DNA of 64,000 bases, taken from positions 1,116,001 to 1,180,000 of the forward strand of contig CBDFJZ010000008.1 in assembly GCA_965248675.1 (NCBI GenBank). The letters run 5' to 3'. The notes under the pieces are model-generated. The model saw nothing but the letters and a program-made list of their open reading frames with translations, ran no database searches and had not been told where the DNA came from. Below are positions 8,886 through 17,879 of the stretch, piece by piece (positions within the stretch are counted from its first letter, which is position 1; the number at the start of each line of letters is the position of its first letter). The stretch is from UBA6627 sp965248675. GTDB taxonomy: Bacteria; Chloroflexota; Dehalococcoidia; UBA2979. A program made the translations under genes and the position numbers.

Positions 8886-9092
8886 TTAGACCGACCAGAA
8901 GCGATAGCCGTTGACCTGGTTGTCCGTCACCGAGCGACCTGCGGCCGATGGGCTCGCGAATCGCTGTCCGGACGGCCGAACGAAGGCCAGTCGCTCGTGC
9001 TCGTCGCCGACCGCACAGGTGAATCGCTCCCCTTTGTGAGTTGCCGATGAACGCGACCACGACGTTGCGGTGTTCGTCTTCCGCACGAGCAT
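8886..9092 (-). pseudogene. Fragment resembling a RAMA-like C-terminal domain
   Basis: The last 68 codons of a minus-strand frame read like the small beta domain found in RAMA and related modification- or DNA-associated proteins: THKGERFTC, then GQRFASPSAAGRSVT, then VNGYRFW at the end. The SPSAA...NGxxFW pattern is the visible basis. No plausible upstream portion or ribosome site is present, since further upstream the frame runs through a tRNA-like sequence and the antisense of a CoA-transferase. It therefore looks like the 3' end of a lost gene. The domain call is by eye. Confidence 0.4.
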
Positions 9093-9400
9093 CTCGCCAC
9101 GTCCGAGGGCATCGAGGATCGGCGGTGGGATGAACGGGGCGACGCGAGCGGCGAGCTTGGGCGTGGGCGACGGCAGCGGCGCGCGGCGGCCCCTCCGGAT
9201 CGGTCGCCAGCGCGCGCGCCAGGTACCCCTGCCCACGCGGGGATGGGGCCCGTACAAGTCCGGGCCGCGTTGTGAACGCTCGCCGACGTCGCGGCTGATT
9301 GAGCAGATGACAGCTGGATTGACAGCAACAGGGCGGATTGCTCCGGACACGCGCGGACGACCTACGGCAGCAAACCCAATGTCTGTCGACCGAGCGGACT

Positions 9401-9470
9401 CCGTCGGACCCGGACGGACGGTCCGGCTCAGATCCGAAGTCTGATGCTCTATCCGCTGAGCTACCGACGC
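9401..9470 (-). tRNA. tRNA-Arg(TCG)-like sequence, probably a pseudo-tRNA
   Basis: The 5' half is a textbook tRNA-Arg: acceptor strand GCGTCGG (9470-9464), TA, a normal D arm with AGCTCAGCGGATAGAGC, and a 5-bp anticodon stem with loop CTTCGGA (anticodon TCG at 9437-9435). The 3' half is abnormal. A 17-nt hairpin (9410-9426) sits where the T arm should be, but its loop lacks the TTCRA consensus. The acceptor complement CCGACG lies at 9407-9402 with an offset, and no CCA follows. Loss or replacement of the 3' half is more likely than a working tRNA. Confidence 0.5.
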
Positions 9471-9653
9471 GTGGAACTCGATCATAGTCGAGCCCTTCAT
9501 GCGACGCAGCGCGGGCGACCCCGTTTCAGGGCGCGAAGGCCGGCACGATTGGCCCTCGGGACTTTCGATGGCAGCGGCTATAGTGCCGCTGTCGCTCGCG
9601 TGAGCGACGCAGGCGGGCGCCGGTTCCGGCTGGCGCGATGGCGGGAGGGCGAG

Positions 9654-10946
9654 ATGCCGGGTCCACTGAGCGGAGTCAAGGTCTTCGAGGTTTCGCAGAT
9701 CATCGCCGGGCCGTTCTGCGGTCAGAACCTTGCTGACCTCGGCGCGGACGTCATCAAGGTCGAGCCGCCGGCCGGTGAGGCGATCCGGTTGATTGGCGCC
9801 TTCATGCCCGGTGAGAGCAAGGCCTTCCACGTCTTCAACCGGGGGAAGCGCAGCCTGGTCGTCGATCTTCAGCACGAGCAGGGCCAAGAGCTCGTGCATC
9901 GAATCATCCCCAACTTCGACGTCTTCATCATCAACGCCCGACCCGGCGTCCCCGCGCGCCTGGGCGTCGACTACGAGACGCTGAGCGCCCTGCGCCCCGA
10001 TCTCATCTACATGGAGAACACCGGCTACGGCACGATCGGCCCGAACAAGGATCGCTCCGGCTCGGACATCATCGCCCAGGCGTACTCGGGCCTGATGGCC
10101 GGCGACGGCAAAGTCACCGAGCACGGCGCGCCAGAGCTCATCACCGCCACCGCGCCAGCCGACTATGTCTCCGCGCTTGCGGGCGCGATGGGTATCTGCG
10201 CCGCGCTCTTTAAGCGCAACGTCACCGGGCGGGGGCAGTACATCGGTACGTCACTACTCGCGTCTGCGCTCGCGCTGCAGTCGGCCGTGGTGTCGCGGCT
10301 GCCCGTCGTCGACGCCGTGGTGCGGGCGCCGATGGAGCAGGCGATCGCCGACGGTCGCGCGAACGGCACGCCATACGCGGAGATCCTCGATCAGCGCGGC
10401 GACATGTTCCGGTTGCTCGGCGCGGCCTTCCGCCTCTACTACGGCGGCTACCAGGCGAAGGACGGCTCGATCATCCTGGGCGCGCTCACGCCGGCCAACC
10501 GTGAACAGATGCGCAGCGTGCTCGGCATCGAGGACGATCCGACCGCCGCCCCCGACTTCAACGCGCTCGACCCGGCGAATGACCCTGTTGTGGACGGTAT
10601 GCGGGAGCAGATCCGCAAGACGATGCTGACGAAGACGTCCGCGGAATGGATGGAGGCCTTCGACGCGGTCGGCGCCCCTGCCTCGCCGGTGCAGTTCCCC
10701 GAGGAGCTCACCGACGACCCGCAAGTACGGGCGCTCGGCCTCGTGCAGTCGTTCGAGCACGAGCTCGTTGGGCCCGAGGAACTCGTTGGCCCGATCGTCG
10801 ATATGCCTGGTACGGAGATCGGTAGCCCCTTGCCGCCTCCACCGCTCGACCGGCACACGGACGAAGTGCTCGCGGAGTGCGGAGTGGCGGCGGAAGAGAT
10901 CGCGGCGCTGCGGGACGCGGGAGCGATTGGGGCGCCGGCCGCCTAG
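9654..10946 (+). CDS. Family III CoA-transferase (CaiB/BaiF type)
   Basis: The product is 430 residues from ATG 9654, which has GGGAGGG upstream; the frame is open further upstream, but that part overlaps the tRNA-like sequence and does not look coding. Family III features are ADLGADVIKVEPPAGE near the N-terminus, then RPGVPARLGVDYETL, and an aspartate in TAPADYVSAL at the expected catalytic position. It is a third homologue, divergent from the pair at 5886-8338 and on the opposite strand. It may act on its own as a homodimer, as most family members do. A possible -10 box TATAGT lies at 9579-9584. Confidence 0.9.
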   Translation: MPGPLSGVKVFEVSQIIAGPFCGQNLADLGADVIKVEPPAGEAIRLIGAFMPGESKAFHVFNRGKRSLVVDLQHEQGQELVHRIIPNFDVFIINARPGVPARLGVDYETLSALRPDLIYMENTGYGTIGPNKDRSGSDIIAQAYSGLMAGDGKVTEHGAPELITATAPADYVSALAGAMGICAALFKRNVTGRGQYIGTSLLASALALQSAVVSRLPVVDAVVRAPMEQAIADGRANGTPYAEILDQRGDMFRLLGAAFRLYYGGYQAKDGSIILGALTPANREQMRSVLGIEDDPTAAPDFNALDPANDPVVDGMREQIRKTMLTKTSAEWMEAFDAVGAPASPVQFPEELTDDPQVRALGLVQSFEHELVGPEELVGPIVDMPGTEIGSPLPPPPLDRHTDEVLAECGVAAEEIAALRDAGAIGAPAA

Positions 10947-11073
10947 CCCGGACGGCTTTCGCTGCGGGTGGGCACGGGGCTCAGCGCACCGTCCGAGCTT
11001 GTGATGGCACGCACAACCGGGACCGACGGACCTGCGGTCACTCGATCCCAACGACGATGCCGAAGGGGGTCCG

Positions 11074-11568
11074 ATGCCTGCTGTCAGTCGCGAGGTCATG
11101 ATCGATGCGCAGCCAGGCGCGGTCTGGGAGACGTTGGCCGACATCGGATCGGTCTCGGTGTGGAAGCCGGTGGTCGACCACTCGGTCGAGACAGGGGACG
11201 CGGTCGAGACCGGGATCGGCGCGGCGCGACACTGCGAGCTCCCGGGGAGCATGGGCGCGATCGACGAGGTCGTCACCGGGTGGGATGAGCAGCATTCGAT
11301 CGAGTTCGACATCGATGGCGCGCGGATAATCCGCGCCATGCACGCCCGCTTCGAGCTCTCCGAGGCCGGCCAGACGACCCGCGTGCATATGACGAGCGAC
11401 TTCACGATGTCGTTCGGCACGCTGGGCGCGCTGATGGCGGCGACGATCGGTAAGCGGATGCTGGGCGCCAACATGGAGCGGACGCTCGCCGGGCTGAAAG
11501 CGCACGTCGAGGCGGAGCAGGTCGCGGCCGGCGGGGCGGAGGGCGAAGCTAGCGCGTCGGAGCGCTGA
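11074..11568 (+). CDS. SRPBCC (START-like) family protein
   Basis: The 164-residue product begins with VSREVMIDAQPGAVWETLADI, the usual first strand and helix of the polyketide-cyclase/CoxG-like SRPBCC fold, and ends with a long helix followed by an Ala/Gly-rich tail. The fold forms a hydrophobic pocket for lipids or aromatic ligands; no catalytic residues can be assigned. ATG 11074 follows AAGGGGGT. It lies 127 bases after the CoA-transferase on the same strand, so a shared metabolic role is possible but unproven. Confidence 0.8.
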   Translation: MPAVSREVMIDAQPGAVWETLADIGSVSVWKPVVDHSVETGDAVETGIGAARHCELPGSMGAIDEVVTGWDEQHSIEFDIDGARIIRAMHARFELSEAGQTTRVHMTSDFTMSFGTLGALMAATIGKRMLGANMERTLAGLKAHVEAEQVAAGGAEGEASASER

Positions 11569-11683
11569 CGCTGAGCAGGAACGCCTCGATCTTCGGAGCG
11601 ATCGGCTGCGGACGCTGCAGCATCCCGTGGTTCTCGCCGGCCACGATCTCCAGCCGGGTCCAGTCTCCCGGCAGAGTCCGTCG
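11549..11683 (-). pseudogene. C-terminal remnant of an alpha/beta hydrolase
   Basis: A 44-codon minus-strand frame ends with TAG at 11551-11549 and reads GDWTRLEIVAGENHGM followed by a helical tail. The short strand then ENHG matches the last strand and catalytic-histidine loop of alpha/beta hydrolases. The frame is closed upstream by TGA at 11686-11684, and no other part of such an enzyme is visible there. Its end overlaps the SRPBCC gene by 20 bases on the other strand. It is best read as a gene relic. Confidence 0.5.
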
Positions 11684-11851
11684 TCAGCTCGACCGCCATA
11701 GACCGATCGCGATCGCATCGGGCGTCCTCAGGAGTCAGGGCGTCGGCCGCACCGTGCGGAGACTGCTGCCACAAGGACAAACATCGATCTCTGCACTAGG
11801 CTGCGGGGGCACGCAGCAGCGAGAACCGCCGCTCTTGGCGAGGAGCCAGGC

Positions 11852-12371
11852 ATGAAAGCACTCATTGCGCTCACCGGACACGAGATCGATGACGACATCG
11901 CCGCTGCGGCGCCGCGCGTCCTCGATCCGAAGCGCGACCAGATTCTGGCAGTTCACGTGGTGCACCCGCGAGAGATCGAGTCAACCGTGAACACCGGTCG
12001 GGTCGGCGCGCTCGTTGGCGAGGCGGCGTCCACGTCACGGCCAAGCTCGCCGAACCCGCCCTCGCCGAGGACTCGGGCCAGGCGGTGCAGCGCGTCGAGG
12101 ACGAACTGCGCAATCACGTCGAGGCGCTCAAGCGCGACTATCTGGCGACTTCACCGTCGACTTCGAGGTGCTCGTCGATCGCGAACCGGTAGATGCGATC
12201 ATTAACGTGATCGAGGAGCGCGGGATCCTCGGCGTGGCAATGGGAACACGCGCCAAGCGGTCACGGTTCACCTCAGCGCTGCCGGGCAGTTGCGCCGAGG
12301 ATGTGGTCCGCCGTGCGCAGGCACCGGTCCTGATCGTCAAGGAGGGCACGGTCGCCGGGCTGGACATCTGA
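11852..12371 (+). pseudogene. Universal stress protein (UspA family), broken by two frameshifts
   Basis: Three successive frames join into one UspA-like protein. It opens at ATG 11852 (MKALIALTG, then DQILAVHVVHP). It continues in a second frame from about 12025 (QAVQRVEDELRNHVEALKRDYL) and in a third from about 12145 (VDFEVLVDREPVDAIINV). The last part holds the family's nucleotide-loop area (GVAMGTRAKRSRF) and ends QAPVLIVKEG. Each switch equals loss of one base. Family members are small cytoplasmic ATP-binding or stress proteins. Either the gene is dead or the assembly has two indels. Confidence 0.75.
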
Positions 12372-12451
12372 GCCGACGATCCGGTCGCGGCGGGGACGAC
12401 TCCTCGCCGTCCCCGAGTAGCGAGGCGTCACGAGCCGAGCTGCGCCGTGCC

Positions 12452-12892
12452 ATGCAGCTGCACTCGTCCGGCGAGATCGCGGGGGCGCTGGCCGCGGGGC
12501 GGCGTGCGGTCGAGCTGGCGCCCGGTTTCGCCGAGGCCCACGCCTACCTCGGCAACACGCTGGTCACGCGGCAGCGGCGCTTTGCGGATGGCCTCGCGGC
12601 GCTCCGGCTGGCGGCGGAACTGGCGCCGGCGGACGCGGCAATCCTCTACACCGCCGGGTGGTGCCACGAGTACGTCGCGAACGCGCTCGAACGCCCGCGC
12701 GGAACGCACCAGCCGGTCGAAGCGGACGCAACTGCCCTCTACGCGACGGCCCGCGACTACTTCCTGCGAGCGCTGCGGGCCAACCCCGACGCTCAGATGC
12801 GCGGCGACATCGAGGACATGCTCGACGTCGTCGCGGCCGCGACCGGGGAGCCATGGGAAGACGAGACGCCAAATTCGCTCGGGGAAACGTGA
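12452..12892 (+). CDS. Small tetratricopeptide-like repeat protein
   Basis: From ATG 12452 the product has 146 residues and contains TPR-like helices: GEIAGALAAGRRAVELAPGF, then AEAHAYLGNTL and ADGLAALRLAAELAPADA. TPR proteins act as protein-binding scaffolds. The frame stays coding-like for about 20 codons upstream but offers no good start there, so the true beginning may overlap the end of the broken stress-protein gene. It lies 25 bases before the alpha/beta hydrolase gene and is probably co-transcribed with it. Confidence 0.65.
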   Translation: MQLHSSGEIAGALAAGRRAVELAPGFAEAHAYLGNTLVTRQRRFADGLAALRLAAELAPADAAILYTAGWCHEYVANALERPRGTHQPVEADATALYATARDYFLRALRANPDAQMRGDIEDMLDVVAAATGEPWEDETPNSLGET

Positions 12893-12917
12893 CGCTCGGC
12901 ATCTGAGAGACTGAGCC

Positions 12918-13733
12918 ATGCCCGACCTGCGCTTCGAGGACGACTTCGCCCTCCACTACGAGCTGTACGGTCCGGCGCCGGGCACGGCGCCGGCGGTGAT
13001 CCTCGCGCACGGCGCGGGGGGCAACGCGATGTCATGGTGGCAGCAGGTCCCCGCGTTCCAGGACCGCTACACCGTGGTCACGTTCGACCATCGAGCGTTC
13101 GGCCGCTCGCCCGATCTCGACGACGGGCCGGGACGGATCGCCTTCGGTACCGATCTTCGTGCGCTGCTGGACCACCTCGGGCTCGAGCGGATCCACTTCG
13201 TCGCGCATTCGATGGGCGGCCGAACGGCGTTCAGCCTCGTCTCGCGCGAGCCGGAGCGGATCGCGTCGCTGGTCTACTCCGGAACGAACGGTGGCTGCGT
13301 CGACGACCGGTATCGGGAGCTGCGCACACGCCTCGAGGGCGACGGCACGCTCAGCGGATCGCTGTTACAGCGGGCGCTGGCCGACGGGTACGCCGAGCGC
13401 AAGCCGGAGATGCAGTACCTCTACCGGCGGATTCGCAGCATCAATCCACCGCGCCCGCGGGACTTCCTGGCGCCAACAGGGCGGATGGTCAACTACCGAG
13501 GATCGACGGCGCAGCGACTCCGCGACGGCGGCTGGCCGATCCTCTGGATCGTGGGCGAGCACGACCGGGTCATCCCGGCGGATCTGATCCGCATCTCGCA
13601 TGACCTGACCCCGGAGTCACGGCTCGAGGTCGTGGACGGGGCCGGACACTCCGCGTACTTCGAACGCCCGGACGCCTGGAATGGCGCGGTCCGAGCCTTC
13701 ATCGATGGCGTGGGGGACGGATCGGCCGGTTGA
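12918..13733 (+). CDS. Alpha/beta-fold hydrolase
   Basis: This 271-residue cytoplasmic hydrolase has the oxyanion-hole motif HGAGG at 31-35, a nucleophile elbow AHSMGG with Ser98, an acid Asp216 in GEHDRV and a catalytic His244 in GAGHSAYFE. The triad is complete and spaced as in the epoxide-hydrolase/haloperoxidase branch. Substrate cannot be inferred. The ATG at 12918 has no strong ribosome site, which fits coupling to the TPR gene just upstream. Confidence 0.88.
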   Translation: MPDLRFEDDFALHYELYGPAPGTAPAVILAHGAGGNAMSWWQQVPAFQDRYTVVTFDHRAFGRSPDLDDGPGRIAFGTDLRALLDHLGLERIHFVAHSMGGRTAFSLVSREPERIASLVYSGTNGGCVDDRYRELRTRLEGDGTLSGSLLQRALADGYAERKPEMQYLYRRIRSINPPRPRDFLAPTGRMVNYRGSTAQRLRDGGWPILWIVGEHDRVIPADLIRISHDLTPESRLEVVDGAGHSAYFERPDAWNGAVRAFIDGVGDGSAG

Positions 13734-13749
13734 TCCCGACCGACACGTG

Positions 13750-14676
13750 CTAGCTCGCGAGCGAGTCGGGTCCCTTGCCCAACAGAGTCTCGACGTGAAC
13801 GAGGCGCTGATCGATGGCGTCGAGGTCGGCGCGGAAGCGTGTCTCGATCGCCGCGCGCTCCTCGTGCAGGCGCGTCTGCTCGGCGGCCAACACGGCGGCC
13901 AGATCCGCCGGCGGTGGCGAGGCCGCGGGCGCGGCTGCCAGATCCGCTGGCGGCGGCGAGGCGGCGGACGCGGCTGCCACCGCAGATGCCGGCGGCGCCT
14001 CGAACCGGGTCGGCTGAGGCTGTTCCTGTACACGCTCCATGGGCTGTCGCTCCTCTGCTGCGTCTTCGTCGCTCGTCGTGGTCGGCTTCGTGATCAATCT
14101 GTTGGCGGCGGACTCGACCGCTTCCTGGTTCGCGCGAGCGACATCGGCAGCAATGTCCGTCTGCCCCTCCGCCTGAGTAGCCTCGTCGGTCAGCTCTTCC
14201 GCTGGCTCCTCGGCTGGCTGGGTCGATTGATGGTTCGGCTGTTCCAACTGTGGCGCCGGCCTGGGTCGCTCCGTGGCCACGGACGCCTGCACGCGGGTAC
14301 CCCGGGGCTTCGTCGGCGATTCCTTTGCGGAACCTTCCTTCGACCTTCTGCTGTCCGCGGATCGCCCCGCGCCGATGGCGCCCTCCGCACCGGGAAACAA
14401 CGGGCCGATGCCCATCAGCCGTTCCACCTCCCGGGCACAGCGTTCGCAGTAGCGTTTGCCGTTTTCCAGGAGTGTCAGTTCGATCCCGCGGCGATGGCAG
14501 CCGGCGCACTGGGGCGCGGGATCTTTCGCCGTCGTGGTGTGATGCTCGTGGTCGCTCGTCGAGCGATCCGCCGGCTCGTCGGCGTGCTCCAGTCCCGAGT
14601 CGAGTTCGCGCGCTTCGCCGACCGAAGCGTCGAACTCCGCGTCCAGTTCGACGCCAGCCGTCTGCTCGTCGTTCAT
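13750..14676 (-). CDS. Zinc-ribbon protein with low-complexity middle and coiled-coil tail
   Basis: The 308-residue product is of unknown function. An acidic start is followed by a CxxC...CxxC ribbon (CAGCHRRG and YCERCARE, about residues 55-80) that probably binds zinc. A long Pro/Glu/Ala/Thr-rich spacer follows, then two near-identical repeats (ASPPPADLAA) around residues 240-265. The C-terminal helix (about 265-300) has heptad-like charge spacing and may form a coiled coil. It lies head to tail against the hydrolase gene. No enzymatic motif is seen. Compositional bias makes homology by eye unreliable outside the ribbon. Confidence 0.6.
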   Translation of the reverse strand: MNDEQTAGVELDAEFDASVGEARELDSGLEHADEPADRSTSDHEHHTTTAKDPAPQCAGCHRRGIELTLLENGKRYCERCAREVERLMGIGPLFPGAEGAIGAGRSADSRRSKEGSAKESPTKPRGTRVQASVATERPRPAPQLEQPNHQSTQPAEEPAEELTDEATQAEGQTDIAADVARANQEAVESAANRLITKPTTTSDEDAAEERQPMERVQEQPQPTRFEAPPASAVAAASAASPPPADLAAAPAASPPPADLAAVLAAEQTRLHEERAAIETRFRADLDAIDQRLVHVETLLGKGPDSLAS

Positions 14677-14923
14677 CGGAGCGCCGACCAGAGATCATTC
14701 GGGCGGTTGAGCGGGACTGAGAGATTGGACACCGCGCGCTGTCCCTTTCGGTAGACCGGCCGTCCCGTCGACCCTGGACGGATCGAGGCAGGCCGCGCCT
14801 GTGCATCCCCGGTCTTCGGCGGGCTTGCCGATTCGAGGACCCGAGACGGACGCCGGATCGAGCCCATCACTGGGCTTCGATGCTGACATTATCGGTCAGA
14901 ATGGCCGTCGCCTGAACGGCGAA

Positions 14924-15910
14924 TCAGCGCTCCGAGACCGCTTGCTCAAGTGGCTCGTCGCGCAGCCAGTGCTGCAGATTCCGCAGGAAGTAGCGATCCA
15001 GACGCCGGTGAGCATTCGCGGTGGCCTCGGCGTTGTGCGGGCTGACGATCACGCGCGGCATCGACCACAGCGGCGAGGAACGCGGCAGCGGCTCCTCGGC
15101 GAATACGTCGAGGTAGGCGCCGCCCAGGCGGCCGTCTCGCAGCCGCTCGATCATTGCTCGCTCCTCGATGACCTGGCCGCGAGAGATGTTGATGATCCGA
15201 GCGCCGCGCGGCAGTCGATCGAGGGCGGCGGCATCGATCAGCCCTCGGGTCTGCGCGGTCAGCGGAGACGCGAGGATCAGCCAATCCGCACGCGACAGCA
15301 CCTCGGCGAGGGCGTCCGGGGTGACCAGCTCGTCGACCGGATCGTCAGGGCGGGCCCGGCTGCGGCGGACGCCGATCACGTGCAGATGTAGCGCCTGCGC
15401 CAGACGGGCGATCTCCGAGCCGATCGCGCCGAGGCCAAACACGACCGCGGTCTCGTCGCGCAGATCCGGTGGTTCCTCGCCGAGCGGTTGTGGCGTCCAC
15501 TCGGCGCGACACTGGGCCTCGGCCCAGAACGGGAATCCGCGCGCGATCTGGAGCAGGCCGCCGATTGCCGTCCAAGCGATCGGCTCCGCCATCGCCCCGG
15601 CGACGTTTGTCAGGCGCACGCCGCCGACGAGCAGGCGACCGAATACCTCGTCGTCGATCCCGACGTGCGGGAGATGCACCCAGCGCAGGTTTGGGGCACG
15701 GGTGGCGCTGCCGTAGAACCGGCGCGAGCCGGCCGGGTCGACCTCGGCGATCGGCGGCGTCGCGATCTCGATTCGCGCGAGCAGTTCGGGGCTGAGGCGT
15801 TCGCCGGGGTCTGGCACGAACAACGGCTCGACGCGGTCACCGCCCTCCATCGCGGCGATCGCGGCGGCGTAGCGCTCGAACATCGACTCCATGATCAGCA
15901 AGACGGGCAT
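14924..15910 (-). CDS. D-2-hydroxyacid dehydrogenase (NAD-binding)
   Basis: This 328-residue enzyme oxidises or reduces a D-2-hydroxy acid with NAD(P). The Rossmann motif GLGAIG is at 159-164, the catalytic arginine lies in INISRGQV near residue 240, the glutamate in DVFAEEPLP and the histidine in SPHNAEA near 290. Length and order match the GhrA/SerA-like family; substrate is unknown. ATG 15910 has GGAG about 8 bases upstream. The frame is open for another 180 codons upstream, but that sequence overlaps the divergent thioredoxin gene and does not resemble this family. Confidence 0.88.
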   Translation of the reverse strand: MPVLLIMESMFERYAAAIAAMEGGDRVEPLFVPDPGERLSPELLARIEIATPPIAEVDPAGSRRFYGSATRAPNLRWVHLPHVGIDDEVFGRLLVGGVRLTNVAGAMAEPIAWTAIGGLLQIARGFPFWAEAQCRAEWTPQPLGEEPPDLRDETAVVFGLGAIGSEIARLAQALHLHVIGVRRSRARPDDPVDELVTPDALAEVLSRADWLILASPLTAQTRGLIDAAALDRLPRGARIINISRGQVIEERAMIERLRDGRLGGAYLDVFAEEPLPRSSPLWSMPRVIVSPHNAEATANAHRRLDRYFLRNLQHWLRDEPLEQAVSER

Positions 15911-16027
15911 CGCGACTCCGAGCTCGGTGGGCGCCAGGCTGAGTCTACGAAGCGCCGTGATCGAGAGCCGCGTCACCGACCCCGGGCGTGGTTGCTGCGC
16001 TACGCTAGCCGAAGCGAGGGGGGCGCA

Positions 16028-16873
16028 ATGACCGCCGAAACCGTGATCGACGCGACGGACGCGACGTTTGAGACCGAAGTCCTCGAACGTTCGCGCAACG
16101 TGCCGGTCGTCGTCGACTTCTGGGCCGAGTGGTGCGGCCCGTGCCGCGTGCTCGGACCGGTGCTCGAGGAGGTCGCGGCCGGCTACGGCGCAGACGTCCA
16201 GCTGGTGAAGGTGGACACCGACGCGAACCAGCAGATCGCGGCCCGTTACGCGATCCGCAGTATCCCGGCGGTGAAGGCGTTCCGCGACGGCGAGATGGTC
16301 GACGAGTTCGTCGGCGCGCTGCCGGAACCGCAGGTCCGCGCGTTCTTCGAGCGGATCCGGCCCAGCGAGGCCGACGCGCTTGCCTCCGCCGGCGAGGCCG
16401 CACTGGCCGCCGAGGACCTCGAGGCCGCGCGCGCCCGCTTCGAGGCTGCCCACGAGGCCGACGGCGATCACACCGCAGCGGCGCTCGGGCTCGCGGTCGC
16501 GCTGGTCGACAGCGGCGAGATCGATCGCGCGGAGGAGCTGGCGTCACGCACGCCGAATGAGGAACGCGCGAAGCGCGTACTCGCCCGTGTCGGGCTGCTG
16601 CGCGCGGCCCGCGGCATCGACCGCGACGCGCTGCAGGCTCGGCTCGACGTCGATGATTCGGATATCGAGGCGCGCTACCAGCTCGGCGCGCACATGCTCG
16701 CCGTCGGCGAGTGGGAGCTTGGCTTCGAGCACCTGCTAGAGGTGATGATCCGCGATCGGAAGTTCGCGGATGATGGTGCGCGCGTACGCGTGCTCGAAGG
16801 CCTCGAGCTGCTCGGTTCGGCGCACCCGCTCGCGTCGGTGTACCGGCGCCGCCTGACCAACCTGCTCTTCTAA
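16028..16873 (+). CDS. Thioredoxin-TPR protein, CnoX/YbbN-like
   Basis: The 281-residue product has an N-terminal thioredoxin domain with the full redox site WCGPC (35-39) and the usual cis-proline loop (RSIPAV), followed by a helical TPR-type C-terminal half from about residue 115. This is the architecture of CnoX (YbbN), a chaperone-redox protein that protects clients from oxidation. E. coli CnoX has a non-canonical cysteine motif, whereas here WCGPC is canonical, so oxidoreductase activity is likely. ATG 16028 follows GAGGGGGG. The gene is divergent from the hydroxyacid dehydrogenase, with 117 bases between. Confidence 0.85.
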   Translation: MTAETVIDATDATFETEVLERSRNVPVVVDFWAEWCGPCRVLGPVLEEVAAGYGADVQLVKVDTDANQQIAARYAIRSIPAVKAFRDGEMVDEFVGALPEPQVRAFFERIRPSEADALASAGEAALAAEDLEAARARFEAAHEADGDHTAAALGLAVALVDSGEIDRAEELASRTPNEERAKRVLARVGLLRAARGIDRDALQARLDVDDSDIEARYQLGAHMLAVGEWELGFEHLLEVMIRDRKFADDGARVRVLEGLELLGSAHPLASVYRRRLTNLLF

Positions 16874-16916
16874 AGCGACCTGGCGCGCCACCGCGCCCCA
16901 GCACAAAGCTTCGCGC

Positions 16917-17879
16917 CTAACGCCCGAGCACGGCGTCGAGGGCGGCCGCGACCTCCTCGGCCTCCATGATGCCCTCGAACTTTGCGGCGACGGTGCCGTC
17001 GGGGTTGAGGACGAACACGAACGGCTCGGAGAGCAGGCCCCATTCCTCGACCGTGGGCACCGTCGCGAGGGATCCCTGACTGGCGGCCTCGAGATCGAAC
17101 GGCTCGATATGGACGATCTCGATCGCGTCGCCGTAGCTGGCGTGGGTCGGCAGGATCACTTCTTGCATGACCGGCCCGCAGAACCGCGTCTGGCAGAACG
17201 CCGGCGTGATGAAGGCCACGACCACGGGTTTTCCGGTGTCCAGCGCCTCCGCGATCGTCAGCTCGTGAAAGGCCGGATTCGGCGGATCGCTACTATCGAT
17301 CTCGGAGATGTCGGCGACGTCGCGCAGCGTTCGCTGGGTGCTCCGGGGCACGGCGGCGCCGATGCCGGGTTCGTCGCTCTGCTCGCGCACCCAGAAGCTG
17401 AGCCGAACTCCCTCGTACCGCTCGCCGTCCAACTCGACGTCCGCCTCGATGCCCCACCACCCGACCTCGTCTAGGTCGACGTTCGCCACGTAGACCGTCG
17501 AGGTCGGCCCCTCGTGGACGTGCAACGTCCCGTCGGCGTGCGTGTGATCTGACGTCACCACGATCGAACGGGCCGTCGCGACGTGCTCGGAGCGGAACTC
17601 GGCGACGTCGGGCGCCTCCTCGGGCTGCTCGGCGAGCCGGTAGAGGCGCATCACGACGGCGGCGTCGGGGAGCAGCGCTCCGTTGTCGGTCAGCGCGATC
17701 GCGAGCCGGGTCGGACCCACGCCGGGCGGCGAGGTCGCACGTTGCGCGAAAAACGGGGGGTCCGCCTGGCTCTCGGCGATTCCTCGGGCGCTCCAGCCAG
17801 ACGTCTCCGCGCCGCCGCACGCTACCAGCGTGATCGCGGGGGCGGCGACGAGCAGCATCGACCACCGTCGAACGAACAT
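16917..17879 (-). CDS. Thioredoxin-like lipoprotein with CX4C motif
   Basis: The product is 320 residues. A lipobox ends in Cys21 (ITLVAC), so it should be exported and lipid-anchored. The first half has beta-sandwich character with a His-rich hairpin (DHTHADGTLHVH). The second half is thioredoxin-like, with FCQTRFCGP around residues 230-238, i.e. two cysteines four residues apart in place of CxxC. ATG 17879 has GAGGAG upstream. A paralogue with the same arrangement is at 45335-46303. A periplasm-side redox or metal-handling role is plausible but inferred. Confidence 0.75.
   Translation of the reverse strand: MFVRRWSMLLVAAPAITLVACGGAETSGWSARGIAESQADPPFFAQRATSPPGVGPTRLAIALTDNGALLPDAAVVMRLYRLAEQPEEAPDVAEFRSEHVATARSIVVTSDHTHADGTLHVHEGPTSTVYVANVDLDEVGWWGIEADVELDGERYEGVRLSFWVREQSDEPGIGAAVPRSTQRTLRDVADISEIDSSDPPNPAFHELTIAEALDTGKPVVVAFITPAFCQTRFCGPVMQEVILPTHASYGDAIEIVHIEPFDLEAASQGSLATVPTVEEWGLLSEPFVFVLNPDGTVAAKFEGIMEAEEVAAALDAVLGR

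Noticed and set aside
8886..10124. One 412-codon minus-strand frame through the tRNA-Arg-like sequence
   Set aside because: Its upper part is antisense to a clear CoA-transferase and its middle is a tRNA read-through; only the last 68 codons look like a real domain and are listed separately.
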